A DNA stretch of 64,000 nucleotides from Triticum aestivum. Taxonomy: Eukaryota; Streptophyta; Magnoliopsida; Poales; Poaceae. The stretch lies in contig NC_057795.1 of the NCBI RefSeq assembly GCF_018294505.1, positions 519,265,512 to 519,329,511 on the forward strand. The letters are read 5' to 3'. This document shows, in pieces, positions 24,350-35,774 of this stretch (the first letter of the stretch is position 1; each line of letters starts with the position of its first letter). The position numbers were made by a program, and so were the translations under genes. The notes under the pieces were generated by a model, which saw only the letters and a list, made by a program, of their open reading frames with translations, was not told where the DNA came from and did not search any database.

Positions 24350-25740
24350 ACTAGTTGTTCCCCACACGTAACCTGGCCGTCGTCTAGATCGGGCACCACA
24401 TGAGGGGAGTCGCCCTTACCAGCACACAACCATCGTGCCCGCTGAGATGAGGGCGGCGAGGCAGGCGGCGCGGCACCAGTAGCACAATGCGGCAATTCCA
24501 TTAAGGAGGAGGTACCGCCGGCGAACATGAAGGCGAGCGGCTATCTCCTCCACTACCTCAGTGGTCGCGGCAGCGCCGACTCCTCATTGTGTACCATTAT
24601 GTCGGCTGAGGAGAGGGAAGCGAGGCAGACAACATAGTGGGAGTGGCGCAACGCGACAAGTCCGTCAAGGAGGAGGTGCCGCCAGCGATAGCAAAGGCGC
24701 ACAGTCATATCCTCCACTACCTGGGGCCACGGCGGGGCCGACTTCTTGCGGCAGTCCATCGTGTCGGCTAAGGAGAGGGCGGCAAGGCGAGCGGCGCGGT
24801 AGGAGTGGCGCGATGTGGGGAGCCGTTAAGGAGGAGGTGCCACTTGCGATCACAAAGGCGCGACCACCTACTCTACTACCTCGGTGGTCGCGGCGGCGTC
24901 GAGAGGGCGGTGATGGAGGCAGCGCGGTAGGAGTGGAGCAACGCTGCAAGTCCATCAAGTAGGAGGTGTTGGCGAAGACGCACGACCATCTCATCCACTA
25001 CCTCAATGGCCGAGGCGCGGACTCCTCATCATTGTGTTGGTTGAGGAGAGGGCAGCCAAGTAGGAGCCAGGAGGCGCGGTAGCAGTGGGACAACCCAACA
25101 ATTCCTTCAAGGGAAGAGGTGCCGCAGACAATCGCGAAGCCACGCGCCCACATCCTCAAGTACCTTGATGGCCACGGCGACGCCGAATTCTCGTCATGGG
25201 CCATTGTGTCAGTAAAGAAGAGGGGGTGAGGCAGGCGGAACGAGGGAAGTGGCGCAACGCCACAAGTCCGTCAAGTAGGAGGTGCTGGCGACAATCGCGA
25301 AGGCGCACAACCATCTCACCCACTCCCTTAGTGGCCAAGGCGCGGGCTCCTCGTCGCGGGCAATCGTGTCGGTTGAGGAGAGGGCGACCAAGCAGGAGAT
25401 AGGAGGCGGCGGCAGCAATGGCGCAACGCAGCAATTCCTTCAAGGGAAGAGGTGCCGCCGACAATCGCGAAGGCATGCGCCCACCTCCTCAACTACCTTG
25501 ATGGCCACGGCGGCGCCGACTCCTCGGCATGGGCCATCGTGTCGATAGCGGAGAGGGGACGTGGCAGGCGGAATGACGGAAGTGGCGCAACGCCGCAAGT
25601 CCGTCAACTAGGAGGTGCTGGCCACAATCGCGAAGGCGCACGACCATCTCACCCACTCCCTCAGTGGTCGAGGCGCCGACTCCTCATCGCGGGCCACCAT
25701 GTCGGTTGAGGAGAGGGCGGCCAAGCAGGAGACAGGAGCC
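24350..25740 (+). repeat. GC-rich tandem array, about 163-bp units, in CACTA-1
   Basis: The landmark GGAGGT(G)C recurs at about 24508, 24672, 24833, 24962, 25115, 25278, 25448 and 25611, giving eight units of mostly 153-170 bp, one shortened to 129. Each unit carries the order AAGTCCGTCAAG, GGAGGTGC, GCGAAGGCGCAC, ACTCCTC, GTGTCGG and GAGGAGAGGG. Translation in shifting frames repeatedly gives peptides like TIAKAHDHL and SVEERA, so the array probably grew from one coding segment of about 54 codons. Indels that are not multiples of three destroy a single frame. Composition is strongly GC-rich compared with flanking element DNA. Confidence 0.85.
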
Positions 25741-26089
25741 CTGGCAGAGTCTTGGACCCACGACCGGCCAATCACCACCATGGAAACGGCTGCGCGGCAC
25801 CGCCACCGCATCAATGGGGAGCTTGCCAGGATCGGCGATGAGTGGCGCTAAGCGACACCTCGCCGCCGCTAGGGCACCGCGGTTGGGGTCGGCATTAGCC
25901 ACGGCGGACCTCCGCAAGGCGCATGGGAAAGCAAAACGACTCCTTCGTGAGCACAAGGCCATGGCCGGGAAGGTTTGTCATGCCCCGACACCCTTCCGCC
26001 GCCAGAAGGACTACTCCATTGACGACGGCAGGACGCCGGCGGTGTGGCCCGCCAGGGTGGTCACGCATACAAAGACACCTCTGCTATAA
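25664..26089 (+). other. Open frame after the tandem array, unknown function
   Basis: A 141-codon frame overlaps the last array unit and continues into unique GC-rich sequence encoding an Ala/Arg/Lys-rich segment (LATADLRKAHGKAKRLLREH). It looks like the non-repetitive C-terminal end of the same ancestral coding region, in a frame different from SVEERA in the last unit. No domain recognised. It could be a host gene fragment carried by the transposon or an element-specific gene; the sequence alone does not decide. Confidence 0.35.
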
Positions 26090-28448
26090 GTTAGCCTAGT
26101 TATATTTTTAATTTTTTAGTTAAACAAACAAAATGTGGTCCATTTTATGTAAATTATGTATGAACTTAAGTGATTTCCATCATGTTTGGTAAAATTCGTC
26201 GAGTTCATTCTAGTTCGTTTTTAATTGGCTGGAGTATTTACAAGAACTTTGAAATGTACCTGATTATACTTTTTATATAAATAATATAATAGTGCAATGA
26301 CTTGTATTATAGAAATTTTCTCAAATTTTATGATGAGTTCCCAAAACGTAGTAATATTTAATTTTTTAAAAAGTAAATTGTCAGACAATTATATTCAGTT
26401 CGAAATTGCTGCGGATGGAGGACGTGAAGAAGAGCAGCAGCAGCAGCGATCTGCAGTAGGAGAGCGTGGAGAGGAGCAGCAGAGAGGAAGACTAGGACAG
26501 TCACACGTACAAATCTTCTTGTCCGAAATTTTACATGGACATAAAAGCAAAAATAGCAAATAACACTAATGAATTCCTCACTTCAACTAAGGTCCACATT
26601 TTCAGATCAGTGACTCTTTCATTATCCATCGAACCTGCATGCGGAAGCAATATAGTAATAAGTTTCATGTGCGAAATCTAGACATCAGATTGTACACCAT
26701 TTCCTAACAATGGTAAACTTGACATCCAACATCACAGAATGACAATAAATTTGTGAACACATAGTACAGCTAGGTAATATCTGTGAAGACATAGTGCATC
26801 ACAAGCAGTAAATAGTATAACTAGCTTTCACCTCTTGTACGACAGCCGCTAGCAAGTTCAAATAGTCCAATTCAATTGTTGATCGATTGAATTTTCATCA
26901 TGATACAACACCAGCTGCAGCTGCCAAGGTTCAGCTAGTCCCAAAGTTCAAGGATTTATTTTTCTTTCTTGGTTGACTAAAACCGGCAAGGAGCTAAGCT
27001 GAGAGGAACACAACAAACACTCAAGCCAAGTAAAATAAAGCATTGATCTTCCAGGAAACCAAGAGGCTAAACAGAGAGGCATTCACATGTTAAGGGAAAG
27101 AAATGGAAGTCAACAATAAGTTTAATCAAGGTGCATCTTCAGAGTGACACCTTTGTGCATTTTCAAACTATTGTCCACTTGATTTTCAGAAAATACTATG
27201 AAATAAATATAATAGTCTTGTCAACAAATGATATAAGTGTATGTACTCCCACTGATTTGATATAGGTCCAAGTATTACTCTTAACATATAGAAATATACA
27301 GGTACATGTAATCATCTCTCATCTTGTCCCTGTTATTCAGATTTGGATAAAAAAATCAACACTGGATTCGGAGTACTACTCGATATAGATTCTCAAAATC
27401 ATCATTTAGTTTAGCAGACATCTGTTATATTTTTTAAACCTTCTTGTACATTTGCTTTATAAGAAAATAATCTTTGCCTTGTTCTTATTATAGATGTTCT
27501 CCATTCCTGGGCACAAATCTGTTATTACCTTAGAAGAGTCATGTACATACATGTTCCTATTTATATTGCAAATAGGGTCCTTGTTCTGAGTATTCTCACT
27601 TGTGTTCTCTCCCATATATACATGGACTCTATACTGAAACTATAAATTCAATGTTATTAGTTTTGTAGTGGATATGACAATAAGGGATGACATTTAAAAA
27701 TAGAAGGGAGAAAGAGTACTAGGACTTTGTACACTTTTTCCTTGTGCAAATCCATGCCACATTTTCAGTGACTTGTAACCGATAATAAAAATTTACCGAC
27801 GTTTGTGATGGCAGGTACACAATGAAAGACTGAAGCTAGGGGAGATCACACAGTTCAGTGAGATGCTATTATGTGTTAGTCATGATGTACTCACATTAAA
27901 AAAATTGTTTTAAATATTTACAGTCCCAAAATCTTGAATATTTCTGAAACTTCAACTATAATTTCTAACTGTGGATGTGCCCTGCTTACACTATATAAGA
28001 AATGTATCAAATGTTCCCTGAAAAACTGAATTCAAAGATGAATGTTTACTCAGTGCGATGCTTACACTACATTCCCTGAATATTTCAAGCATTCCCTGTA
28101 CAAACTGAATTCATTGATGAATGTTTACTTAGTGCAACGTTTAAACTGTATTCCTGTATAAATACTGTTCAATCCTTGACCAACCGAACAGCGATGAAGT
28201 AGACAGGGATTATGAGGGATAGTGGACAAACCCCAACAGGGATTAGAGTGACAGAAAGAGGTTTCACTCAAACCCCATATTGATCAATTCACTGTTGGGA
28301 ACAAATCACAAACTGAACATAGCCCAGGTGGTACAGTACATCTCTGAAATTGTAACAAGCCCGAAGCTCCTCCCTCTCAGTTGATTTGATCGCAAAGACA
28401 GGGGAATGGATTCATCTCTCCTATCTGACAGTCCATCCCCTTCATTAT
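26090..28448. other. CACTA-1 AT-rich interior, nothing recognised
   Basis: About 2.4 kb of AT-rich DNA with stops in all frames. A CAG-rich patch lies at about 26430-26490. No RNA gene, MITE ends or coding motif seen. Confidence 0.5.
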
Positions 28449-28834
28449 CTACCAAATCACGTCCCACGGCCATGTCTCGAGGTGGCCATGAATAAGGTCA
28501 CTAGATGAGAGGAGACGGGAAGGAGGAAGGGAGGGAGGGTTACCTCGAAGGCCAGTCTCGCCCGTACATGGTAAGGGAGAAGAAGGGCGGCCGGAGGAGC
28601 GGCGCGCCGCCGGCGGGCAGGCTGGATGGGCAGACAGAGGAGCAGGGGACGCAAGCAGCATCCGACTTGCAGCTTTCCTACCGCGGCCTTGCGGCTTCTA
28701 AATTCTTCTCTGCCCACAAAGCCGCCGCTCCCCTGTCCATCATCGCCTTCCCGCCGCCCTGTCCATCGCCGCCTTCCCGCCACCCCTTGTCCGTCCGCCT
28801 TCTAGCCTTTCCGCAGCAGGAGGAGATTGGATGA
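28449..28834. other. GC-rich block near the right end of CACTA-1
   Basis: Open frames of 108-109 codons overlap on both strands, rich in Pro/Arg/Ala, with no domain. The position near the right end and on the opposite side from the accessory gene fits a promoter/leader exon region for a minus-strand transcript, or a captured host first exon. The call is only that composition changes sharply here. Confidence 0.35.
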
Positions 28835-29234
28835 TTGATTTGTGTCGTACTAGACCTAGACCGCTCCAGACTTGAAGGCGAATATCAATCTGGATCGGAG
28901 AATAAAAGTGGTGGACTTCGCGCGATTTGGTTTTGCTTGGACGGTTAGAACAGATATTCGCGCCACATATCTCTAAAAAAAAGTTTTTCGCGACACACAG
29001 TGTGTAACGAGGTGTCTACTTTATTTCTTTTTGTGCTGAATTAATTTTTTATTTTAAATTTTGTATATTTGTAGTCTTATAATTGATACAATTTGCAACC
29101 AATACATAGCAACAAATAAGATGTGTTGCACCACGACAGGGTCATGAGCCTCAAGCCTGCAACGCATATGCTACACCGCTTATATGCGTATCTACCGTGA
29201 ATTTTGCAACAAATAGTTGAAACGATGTAGAATA

Positions 29235-29266
29235 TGTGTTGCTTTATAGGGGGTATCGTTGTAGTG
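29235..29266 (-). repeat. CACTA-1 right terminal inverted repeat
   Basis: Ends GGGGGTATCGTTGTAGTG, the inverse of the left end, followed by the ACT duplication. TGTTGC/GCAACA motifs recur from about 29090 inward to the end. Confidence 0.88.
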
Positions 29267-29269
29267 ACT

Positions 29270-29523
29270 ATATGATTTTGTAGGGATGAACTTTCTTTTG
29301 CCATGTTATTTTGAGAAGACATGATTGCTTTGATTAGTATGCTTGAAGTACTATTATTTTTGTGTCAATATGAACTTTTGTCTTGAATCTTCGGATCTGA
29401 ATATTCATATCACAATTAAGAAGATTTACATTGAAATTATGCCAAAGTATCACTCCGCATCAAAAATTCTTTTATTATTATTTACCTACTCGAGGACGAG
29501 CATGAATTAAGCTTGGGGATGCC
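29270..29523 (+). other. Element B interior resumed, with polypurine tract
   Basis: Continues B's non-coding region after CACTA-1. It ends with AAGCTTGGGGAT (29509-29520), the polypurine tract, immediately before the 3' LTR. Confidence 0.85.
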
Positions 29524-31103
29524 AGATACGTCTCCAACGTATCTATAATTTTTGATTGCTCCATGCTACTTTATCTACTATTTTGGACTATATTGGGCTT
29601 TATTTTCCACTTTTATATTATTTTTGGGACTAACCTATTAACCGGAGGCCCAGCCCAGAATTGCTGTTTTTGCCTATTTCAGTGATTCGAAGAAACGTAA
29701 TATCGAACGGAGTCCAAATGGAATGAAACCTTCGGGAACATGATTTTCTCATCGAACGTGATCCAGGAGACTTGGACCCTACTCCAAGAAGTGCCAGAGG
29801 CGGTCACGAGGGTGGAGGGCGCGCCCCCCTGGGCGCACCCCCCTACCTCGTGGGCCCCCTGTTGCTCCACCGACAAACTCCTTCCTCCTATATATACCTA
29901 CATACCCCCGACAGATCGAAAGGGGAGCCAAAAACCTAATTCCACCGCCATAACTTTCTGTATCCACGAGATCCCATCTTGGGGACTGTTCTGGAGCTCC
30001 GCCGGAGGGGGAATCTACCACGGAGGGCTTCTACATCAACACCATAGCCCCTCCGATGAAGTGTGAGTAGTTTACTTTAGACCTTCGGGTCCACAGCTAG
30101 TAGCTAGATGGCTTCTTCTCTCTTTTTGGATCTCAATACAATGTTCTCCCCCTCTATTGTGGAGATCTATTCGATGTAATCTTCTTTTTACAGTGTGTTT
30201 GTTGAGACTGATGAATTGTGGGTTTATGATCCAGTATTATCTATGGAAAATATTTGAATCTTCTCTGAATTCTTTTATGTATGATTGAGTTATCTTTGCA
30301 AGTCTCTTCGAATTATCCGTTTGGTTTGGCCAACTAGATTGGTAGTTCTTGCAATGGGAGAAGTGTTTAGCTTTGGGTTCAATCTTGCGGTGTCCTTACC
30401 CTGTGACAGGAAGGGTTGCAAGGCACGTATTGTATTGTTGCCATCGAGGATAACAAGATGGGGTTTTATCATATTGCATGAATTTATCCCTCTACATCAT
30501 GTCATCTTGCTTAAGGCGTTACTCTGTTTGTAACTTAATACTCTAGATGCATGTTGGATAGCGGTCGATGAGTGGAGTAATAGTAGTATATGCAAAATCG
30601 TTTCGATCTACTTGTCTCGGACGTGATGCCTATGTACATGATCATTGCCTAGATATGATCATAACTATGCTCAATTCTGTCAATTGCTCAACAGTAATTT
30701 GTTCACCCACCGTAGAATACTTATGCTCTTGAGAGAAGCCACTAGTGAAACCTATGGCCCCCGGGTCTACTCTCATCATATCAATCTCTATCGCTTTATT
30801 TACTTGCTTTGTTTTTACTTTGCCTTTTACTTTTCACTTTGCATCTGTCTATCAAAAATACCAAAAATATTATTTATCGTCTCTATCAGATCTCACCCTC
30901 GTAAGTGACCGTGAAGGGATTGACAACCCCTAATCACGTTGGTTGCGAGTAGCTATCGTTTTGTGTAGGTACGAGGGACTTGTGCGTGGTCTCCTACTGG
31001 ATTGATACCTTGGTTCTCAAAAACCGAGGGAAATACTTACGCTACTTTACTGCATCATCCTTTCCTCTTTGGGGAAATCCAACGCAGTGCTCAAGAGGTA
31101 GCA
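29524..31103 (+). repeat. Element B 3' LTR (1580 bp)
   Basis: Matches 15250-16818. Its first base is A where the other LTR has T (AGATACGTCTCC versus TGATACGTCTCC), a terminal mutation. It ends GAGGTAGCA and is followed by the duplication GACAT. Confidence 0.93.
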
Positions 31104-32699
31104 GACATCATCGCCAAGAAGATCATAACACCAACTATGAAGAAGGAGAAATAAACACATGGGTATGGGCACCCCCCCCGTGGCAACCGCCAAGCTTGGG
31201 GGAGGTGCCCCGGTATCGTATCACCATCACACTCCTATCTTTACCGTTTTATTTAGTTCGATCCTTTTTAGTAGTATCTTGATCTAGTAGATTGAAGTTT
31301 TGATATCAAATAGTTTTGAGTTTTGCTTTGTGATTTCTTTTTGTAATTGAGTCTGTGAGCTATCTATAATAAAGATTAGTGTTGAGTCAAGGGCTTTGCT
31401 TTGTTGCTATGATCTTAAAGAAGTAGAAAGAATAAAAGAGTTCATATTGATCTTATGGTTAGTGATGACTTCACATATAGAAAGTATGAGGCATAAAAAT
31501 TGTTGAGAGTTGATAAACGTAGTTTTGGTCATCCTTGCAATTAATAGGAAGTGATAAGGAAAGAGAGGTTCACATATAAATATATTACCTTGGACACCTT
31601 TTATGATTGGGAGCACTCATTAAGTATGACATGCTAAAAGAGTTGACGTTGGACAAGAAAGACAACATAATGGTTTATGTTTTCTCACATCTCAGTTAAA
31701 GTATATTGTCATTGACCTTCCAAACATGTTGAGCTTGCCTTCCCCCTCATGCTAACCAAATTCCTTGCACCAAGTAGAGATACTACTTGTGCTTACAAAT
31801 ATCCTTAAACCCAGTTTTGCCATGAGAGTCCACCATACCTACCTATGGATTGAGTAAGATCCTTCGAGTAAGTTGTCATGTTGCAGGCAATAAAAATTGC
31901 TATCTAAATATGTATAACTTATTAGTGCAGAGAAAATAAGCTTTGTACAATCTTGTTGTGGAAGTAATAAAAGCGACGGACTGCATAATAAAGGTCCACA
32001 TACAAGGGGCAATATAAAGTGACGTTCTTTTGCATTAAGATTTTGTGCATCCAACCCTAAAAGCACATGACAACCTCTGCTTCCCTCTGTGAAGGGCCTA
32101 TCTTTTACTTTATGTTTTTACTTTATGCTTGAGTCAAGGTGATCCTCAACTTTTCCTTTTTCATTTTATCATTTGGCAAGCTCCTCGTGTTTGAAAGATC
32201 ATGATATATATATCCAATTGGATGTAAGTTAGCATGGGCTATTATTGTTGACATCACCTAAAGGTGAATACGTTGGGAGGCAACACAATAAGCCCCTATC
32301 TTTCTCAGTGTCTAGCTGAAACTTCATAACCACGAGTATTGCGTGAGTGTTAGCAATTATAGGAGACTACAAGATAGTTGAGTATGTGAATTTGCTGAAA
32401 AGCTCTATTTTTGACTCTTTCTGATGTTACGATAAATTGCAATTGCTTCAATGACTGAGATTATAGTTTGTTAGTTCCCAATGATGTTTTTGAACCATAC
32501 TTGACATTGTGAATTGATTGTTACTCGAGCATAAGAAATCATATGATAAAATCTATATATGTTGTTGTTATAAGAATGAGCATGATGCCCTCATGTCCGT
32601 ATTTTTGTTTTTATCGACACCTCTATCTCTAAACATGTGGACATATTTTTTGATTTCGGCTTCCGCTTGAGGACAAGCGAGGCCTAAGCTTGGGGGAGT
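31104..32699 (+). other. Element A resumed: end of accessory ORF and non-coding 3' region
   Basis: The target duplication GACAT (31104-31108) overlaps the resumed accessory ORF, which ends TAA at 31152-31154. An internal polypurine-like motif AAGCTTGGGGGAGG lies at 31192-31205, the conserved hairpin TTGGGAGGCAACACAA at 32273-32288, and the true polypurine tract AAGCTTGGGGGAG at 32686-32698, adjoining the LTR. No other gene is seen. Confidence 0.8.
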
Positions 32700-34216
32700 T
32701 GATACGTCCATTTTGCATCATGCTTTTATATCAATATTTATTGCATTATGGGCTGTTATTACACATTATATCTCAATACCTATGGCTATTCTCTCTTATT
32801 TTACAAGGTTTACCATGAATAGGGGGAATGCCGACAGCTGGAATTCTGGCTGGAAAAGGAGCAAACATTGGAAACCTATTCTGCACTGCTCCAAAAATCC
32901 TGAAACTCCACGAAACCTATTTTTGGAATTAATAAGAATTATTGAGCGGAAGAAATACACCCAGGGGCCCACACCCTGTCCAGGAAGGTGGGGGGCACCC
33001 CCCTATTGGGCGCGCCCCTGTCTCCTGGGCCCCCTGGTGGCCCCCCAGTGTCCATCTTCTGCTATATGCGGGCTTTTATCCTGGAAAAAATCGTGGGCAA
33101 GCTTACGGGATGAAACTCCGCCGCCACGAGGCGGAACCTTGGCGGAACCAATCTAGGGCTCTGGCGGAGCTGTTCTGCCAGGGACACTTCCCTCCGGGAG
33201 GGGGAAATCATCACCAACGTCATCACCAACAATCCTCTCATCGGGAGGGGTCAATCTCCATCAACATCTTCACCAGCACCATCTCCTCTCAAAACCCTAG
33301 TTCATCTCTTGTATCCAATCTTGTATCAAAGCACAAATTGGTACATGTGGGTTGCTAGTAGTGTTGATTACTCCTTGTAGTTGATGCTAATTGGTTTACT
33401 TGGTGGAAGATCATATGTTCAGATCCTTAATGCATATTATTACTCCTCTGATTATGAACATGAATATGCTTTGTGAGTAGTTACGTTTGTTCTTGAGGAC
33501 ATGGGTGAAGTCTTGCTATTAGTAGTCATGTGAATTTGGTATTCGTTCGATATTTTGATGAGATGTATGTTGTCTTTTCCTCTAGTGGTGTTATGTGAAC
33601 GTCGACTACATGAAACTTCACCATTATTTGGGCCTAGAGGAAGGCATTGGGAAGTAATAAGTAGATGATGGGTTTCTAGAGTGACAGAAGCTTAAACCCT
33701 AGTTTATGCGTTGCTTCCTTAGGGGCTGATTTGGATCCATACGTTTAATGTTGTGGTTAGGTTTACCTTAATACTTCTTTTGTAGTTGCGGATGCTTGCA
33801 ATAGGGGTTAATCATAAGTGGGATGCTTGTCCAAGTAAGGCCAGTACCCAAGCACCGGTCCACCCACATATCAAATTATGAAAGTACCAAATGTGAATCA
33901 TATAAATGTGATGAAAACTAGCTTGACGGTAATTCCCATGTGTCCTCGGGAGCTCGTTTCTCATTATTAGAAATTGTCCAGGCTTATCCTTTGCTACATA
34001 AAGGATTGGGCCACCTTGCTGCACTTTATTTACTTTATTTACTTGTTACTCGTTACTATTTATCTTATCACAAAACTATCTATTACCTATAATTTCAGTG
34101 CTTGCAGAGAAAACCTTACTGAAAACCGCTTATCATTTCCTTCTGCTCCTCGTTGGGTTCGACACTCTTACTTATTGAAAGGACTACGATAGATCCCCTA
34201 CACTTGTGGGTCATCA
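32700..34216 (+). repeat. Element A 3' LTR (1517 bp)
   Basis: Begins TGATACGTCCATTTTGCATC and ends TTGTGGGTCATCA, with the polypurine tract directly before it. Downstream sequence GTTCT (34217-34221) should be the target duplication; the other copy is outside the window. Resembles the WHAM-type LTR of Triticeae. Confidence 0.88.
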
Positions 34217-34306
34217 GTTCTCAAGCTGAGGGAAATACTTACTCTACTTTTCTGCATCACCCTTTCCTCTTCAAGGGAAAAACTAACACAAGCTCAAGAG
34301 GTAGCA
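34217..34306 (+). repeat. 3' remnant of an older B-type (Sabrina-like) LTR
   Basis: The sequence matches the last 90 bases of the element B LTRs (CTGAGGGAAATACTTAC region through CTCAAGAGGTAGCA) and begins exactly where element A ends. No primer site follows, so it was a 3' or solo LTR. Element A inserted into it. Confidence 0.88.
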
Positions 34307-34752
34307 TAACCCAGCCAGACTAGTGTCGAAAAATGCAGGCAAATGCCATTACTGATAGCACATCAATGAATTTTCAATCTCTAGACAATTCTTCAATACT
34401 TTGAGCTTCGTCAAGGGATTGAAGGCTCCATTGTTTCTAAAATCACTATTGGCTCGTGCTATTTTGCTAAATTGGCCTACCACGCCCTCTTCGTCGATAA
34501 CACATCTATTATAATCAAAAAAACAAGTCAGGACAACCGATAGGTCGGCTAAGTGGGGTTTGTCAACTTTGCAAGCATGCCATGGGGACGATGGCTCACC
34601 TTATTTCAAATGTCGCTTCTTCCTGTGGATTTGAAATATGATCAAACTTAGGTTTGGTTGGCATGACCTCACCCCGCTTCTCAACAATGCTTCGACCCCG
34701 CCATATAAATCAAAAAATGTGGTTTATTGAACTATTACTTCAGTTGGACCGC
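34307..34752 (+). pseudogene. LINE-like relic (zinc-binding reverse transcriptase C-terminal region)
   Basis: In the frame near 34530-34740 the translation gives DRSAKWGLSTLQACHG, PYFKCRFFLWI, a stop, then RFGWHDLTPLL. This follows the order of the zf-RVT region of plant LINE proteins, where a Trp-rich WTADRL-type segment is followed by a Cys/His cluster and FKC-F. The stretch before it (from about 34430) fits the preceding WAP-type part weakly. It is short, broken by stops and could be a chance likeness. Confidence 0.45.
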
Positions 34753-35774
34753 TATTGGGAACGTAGCATGCAATTTCTGAAAATTTCCTACGATCAAGTA
34801 AGATCTATCTAGGAGATGCATAACAATGAGAGGGGAAGAGTGTGTCCATGTACCCTCGTAGACCGAAAGCAGAACGTTAGTTAACGTAGTTGATGTAGTC
34901 AAACGTCTTCACGATCCAACCGATCCAAGTACCGAACGTATGGCACCTCCGTGTTTAGCACACGTTCAGCTTGATGACGTACCTCGAACTCTTGATCCAG
35001 TAGAGGGTCGAGGGAAAGTTTCGTCAGCACAACAGCATGGCGACGGTGTTGATGATGTGATCCGCGTAGGGCTTCACCTAAGCAATACGACGCTATGACC
35101 GGAGGAGTAAACTGTGGAGGGGGGCACTGCACCCGGCAAAGGGAACAATTGATGTGCATTGGGGTGCCCCTACCCCCGTATATAAAGGAGGAGAGGGGGA
35201 GGCCGGCCGGCCCCTGTAGGGCGTGAAAGAGAGAGGAGTCCTACTAGGACTCCAAGTCCTAGTAGGATTCCCTTTGGTGGAAGGGGGAAGAAGGAAGGGA
35301 GATGGAGAGGGAGAGGGAAAGGGGGGCCGCGCCCCCTCCCTAGTCCTATTCGGACTCCCCATGGGGGGGGGGGGCGCCACCCCCTTGTGGGCTGTTCTCT
35401 CTCTCCCCTATCGCCCATGATGGCCCATTGCTTCCCCGGGGGGTTCTGGTAACCTCTCCAGCACTCCATTTTTACCTGGTACCTCTCGGAACTCTTCCGG
35501 TGTCCGAATAACATCGTCCAACATATCATTCTTTATGTCTCGACCATTTTGAGACTCCTAATCATGTCTGTGATCTCATCCGGGACTCCGAACAAACTTC
35601 GGTCATCAAAAACACATAACTCATAATACAAATCGTCATCGAACGTTAAATGTGCGGACCCTACGGGTTTGAGAAATATGTAGACATGATCGAGACACAT
35701 CTCCGATCAATAACCAATAGCGGAACCTAGATGCTCATATTGGCTCCTATATATTCTACGAAGATCTTTATCGG

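Larger units (their letters stand above)
20227..29266. mobile_element. CACTA-1: 9.0-kb CACTA transposon without TNP2 transposase
   Basis: The left end CACTACAACATGACCCCCC and the inverted right end (CACTACAACGATACCCCCT when read from 29266) form matching terminal inverted repeats. The 3-bp duplication ACT (20224-20226 and 29267-29269) is diagnostic for the superfamily. The terminal 400 bp carry repeated TGTTGC/GCAACA motifs on both sides, the expected subterminal binding sites. It contains a small spliced-looking accessory gene on the minus strand, a Stowaway element, a GC-rich tandem array and a second GC-rich block near the right end. No TNP2-type transposase is present, so it must be mobilised in trans. 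Confidence 0.92.
15250..31103 (+). mobile_element. Element B: Athila-lineage gypsy element without pol (Sabrina-like)
   Basis: LTRs at 15250-16818 and 29524-31103 flank an interior made of 16819-20226 plus 29270-29523, split by CACTA-1. The interior, about 3.7 kb after subtraction, holds a primer site, one gag-like ORF, non-coding sequence and a polypurine tract. There is no protease, reverse transcriptase or integrase, so B is non-autonomous and would need enzymes from a relative. LTR starts TGATACGTCTCC and CTCAAGAGGTAGCA ends resemble the Sabrina/Fatima group of Triticeae; the exact family is not certain. Confidence 0.9.
1..34216 (+). mobile_element. Element A: Athila-lineage Ty3/gypsy retrotransposon, 5' end outside window
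   Basis: The pieces are collinear on the plus strand: pol 3' half (1-2204), spacer, accessory ORF (14843-15249, resuming at 31107), non-coding 3' region, polypurine tract and 3' LTR (32700-34216). Two later elements split it: element 1 at 2362-14667 and element B at 15250-31103. Both have target duplications, so the A sequence on either side can be matched. The LTR starts TGATACGTCC and ends GGGTCATCA, which resembles the Triticeae family I know as WHAM; the name is inferred. Pol is broken at several points, so this copy is inactive. Its 5' LTR and gag lie outside the window. Confidence 0.85.
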
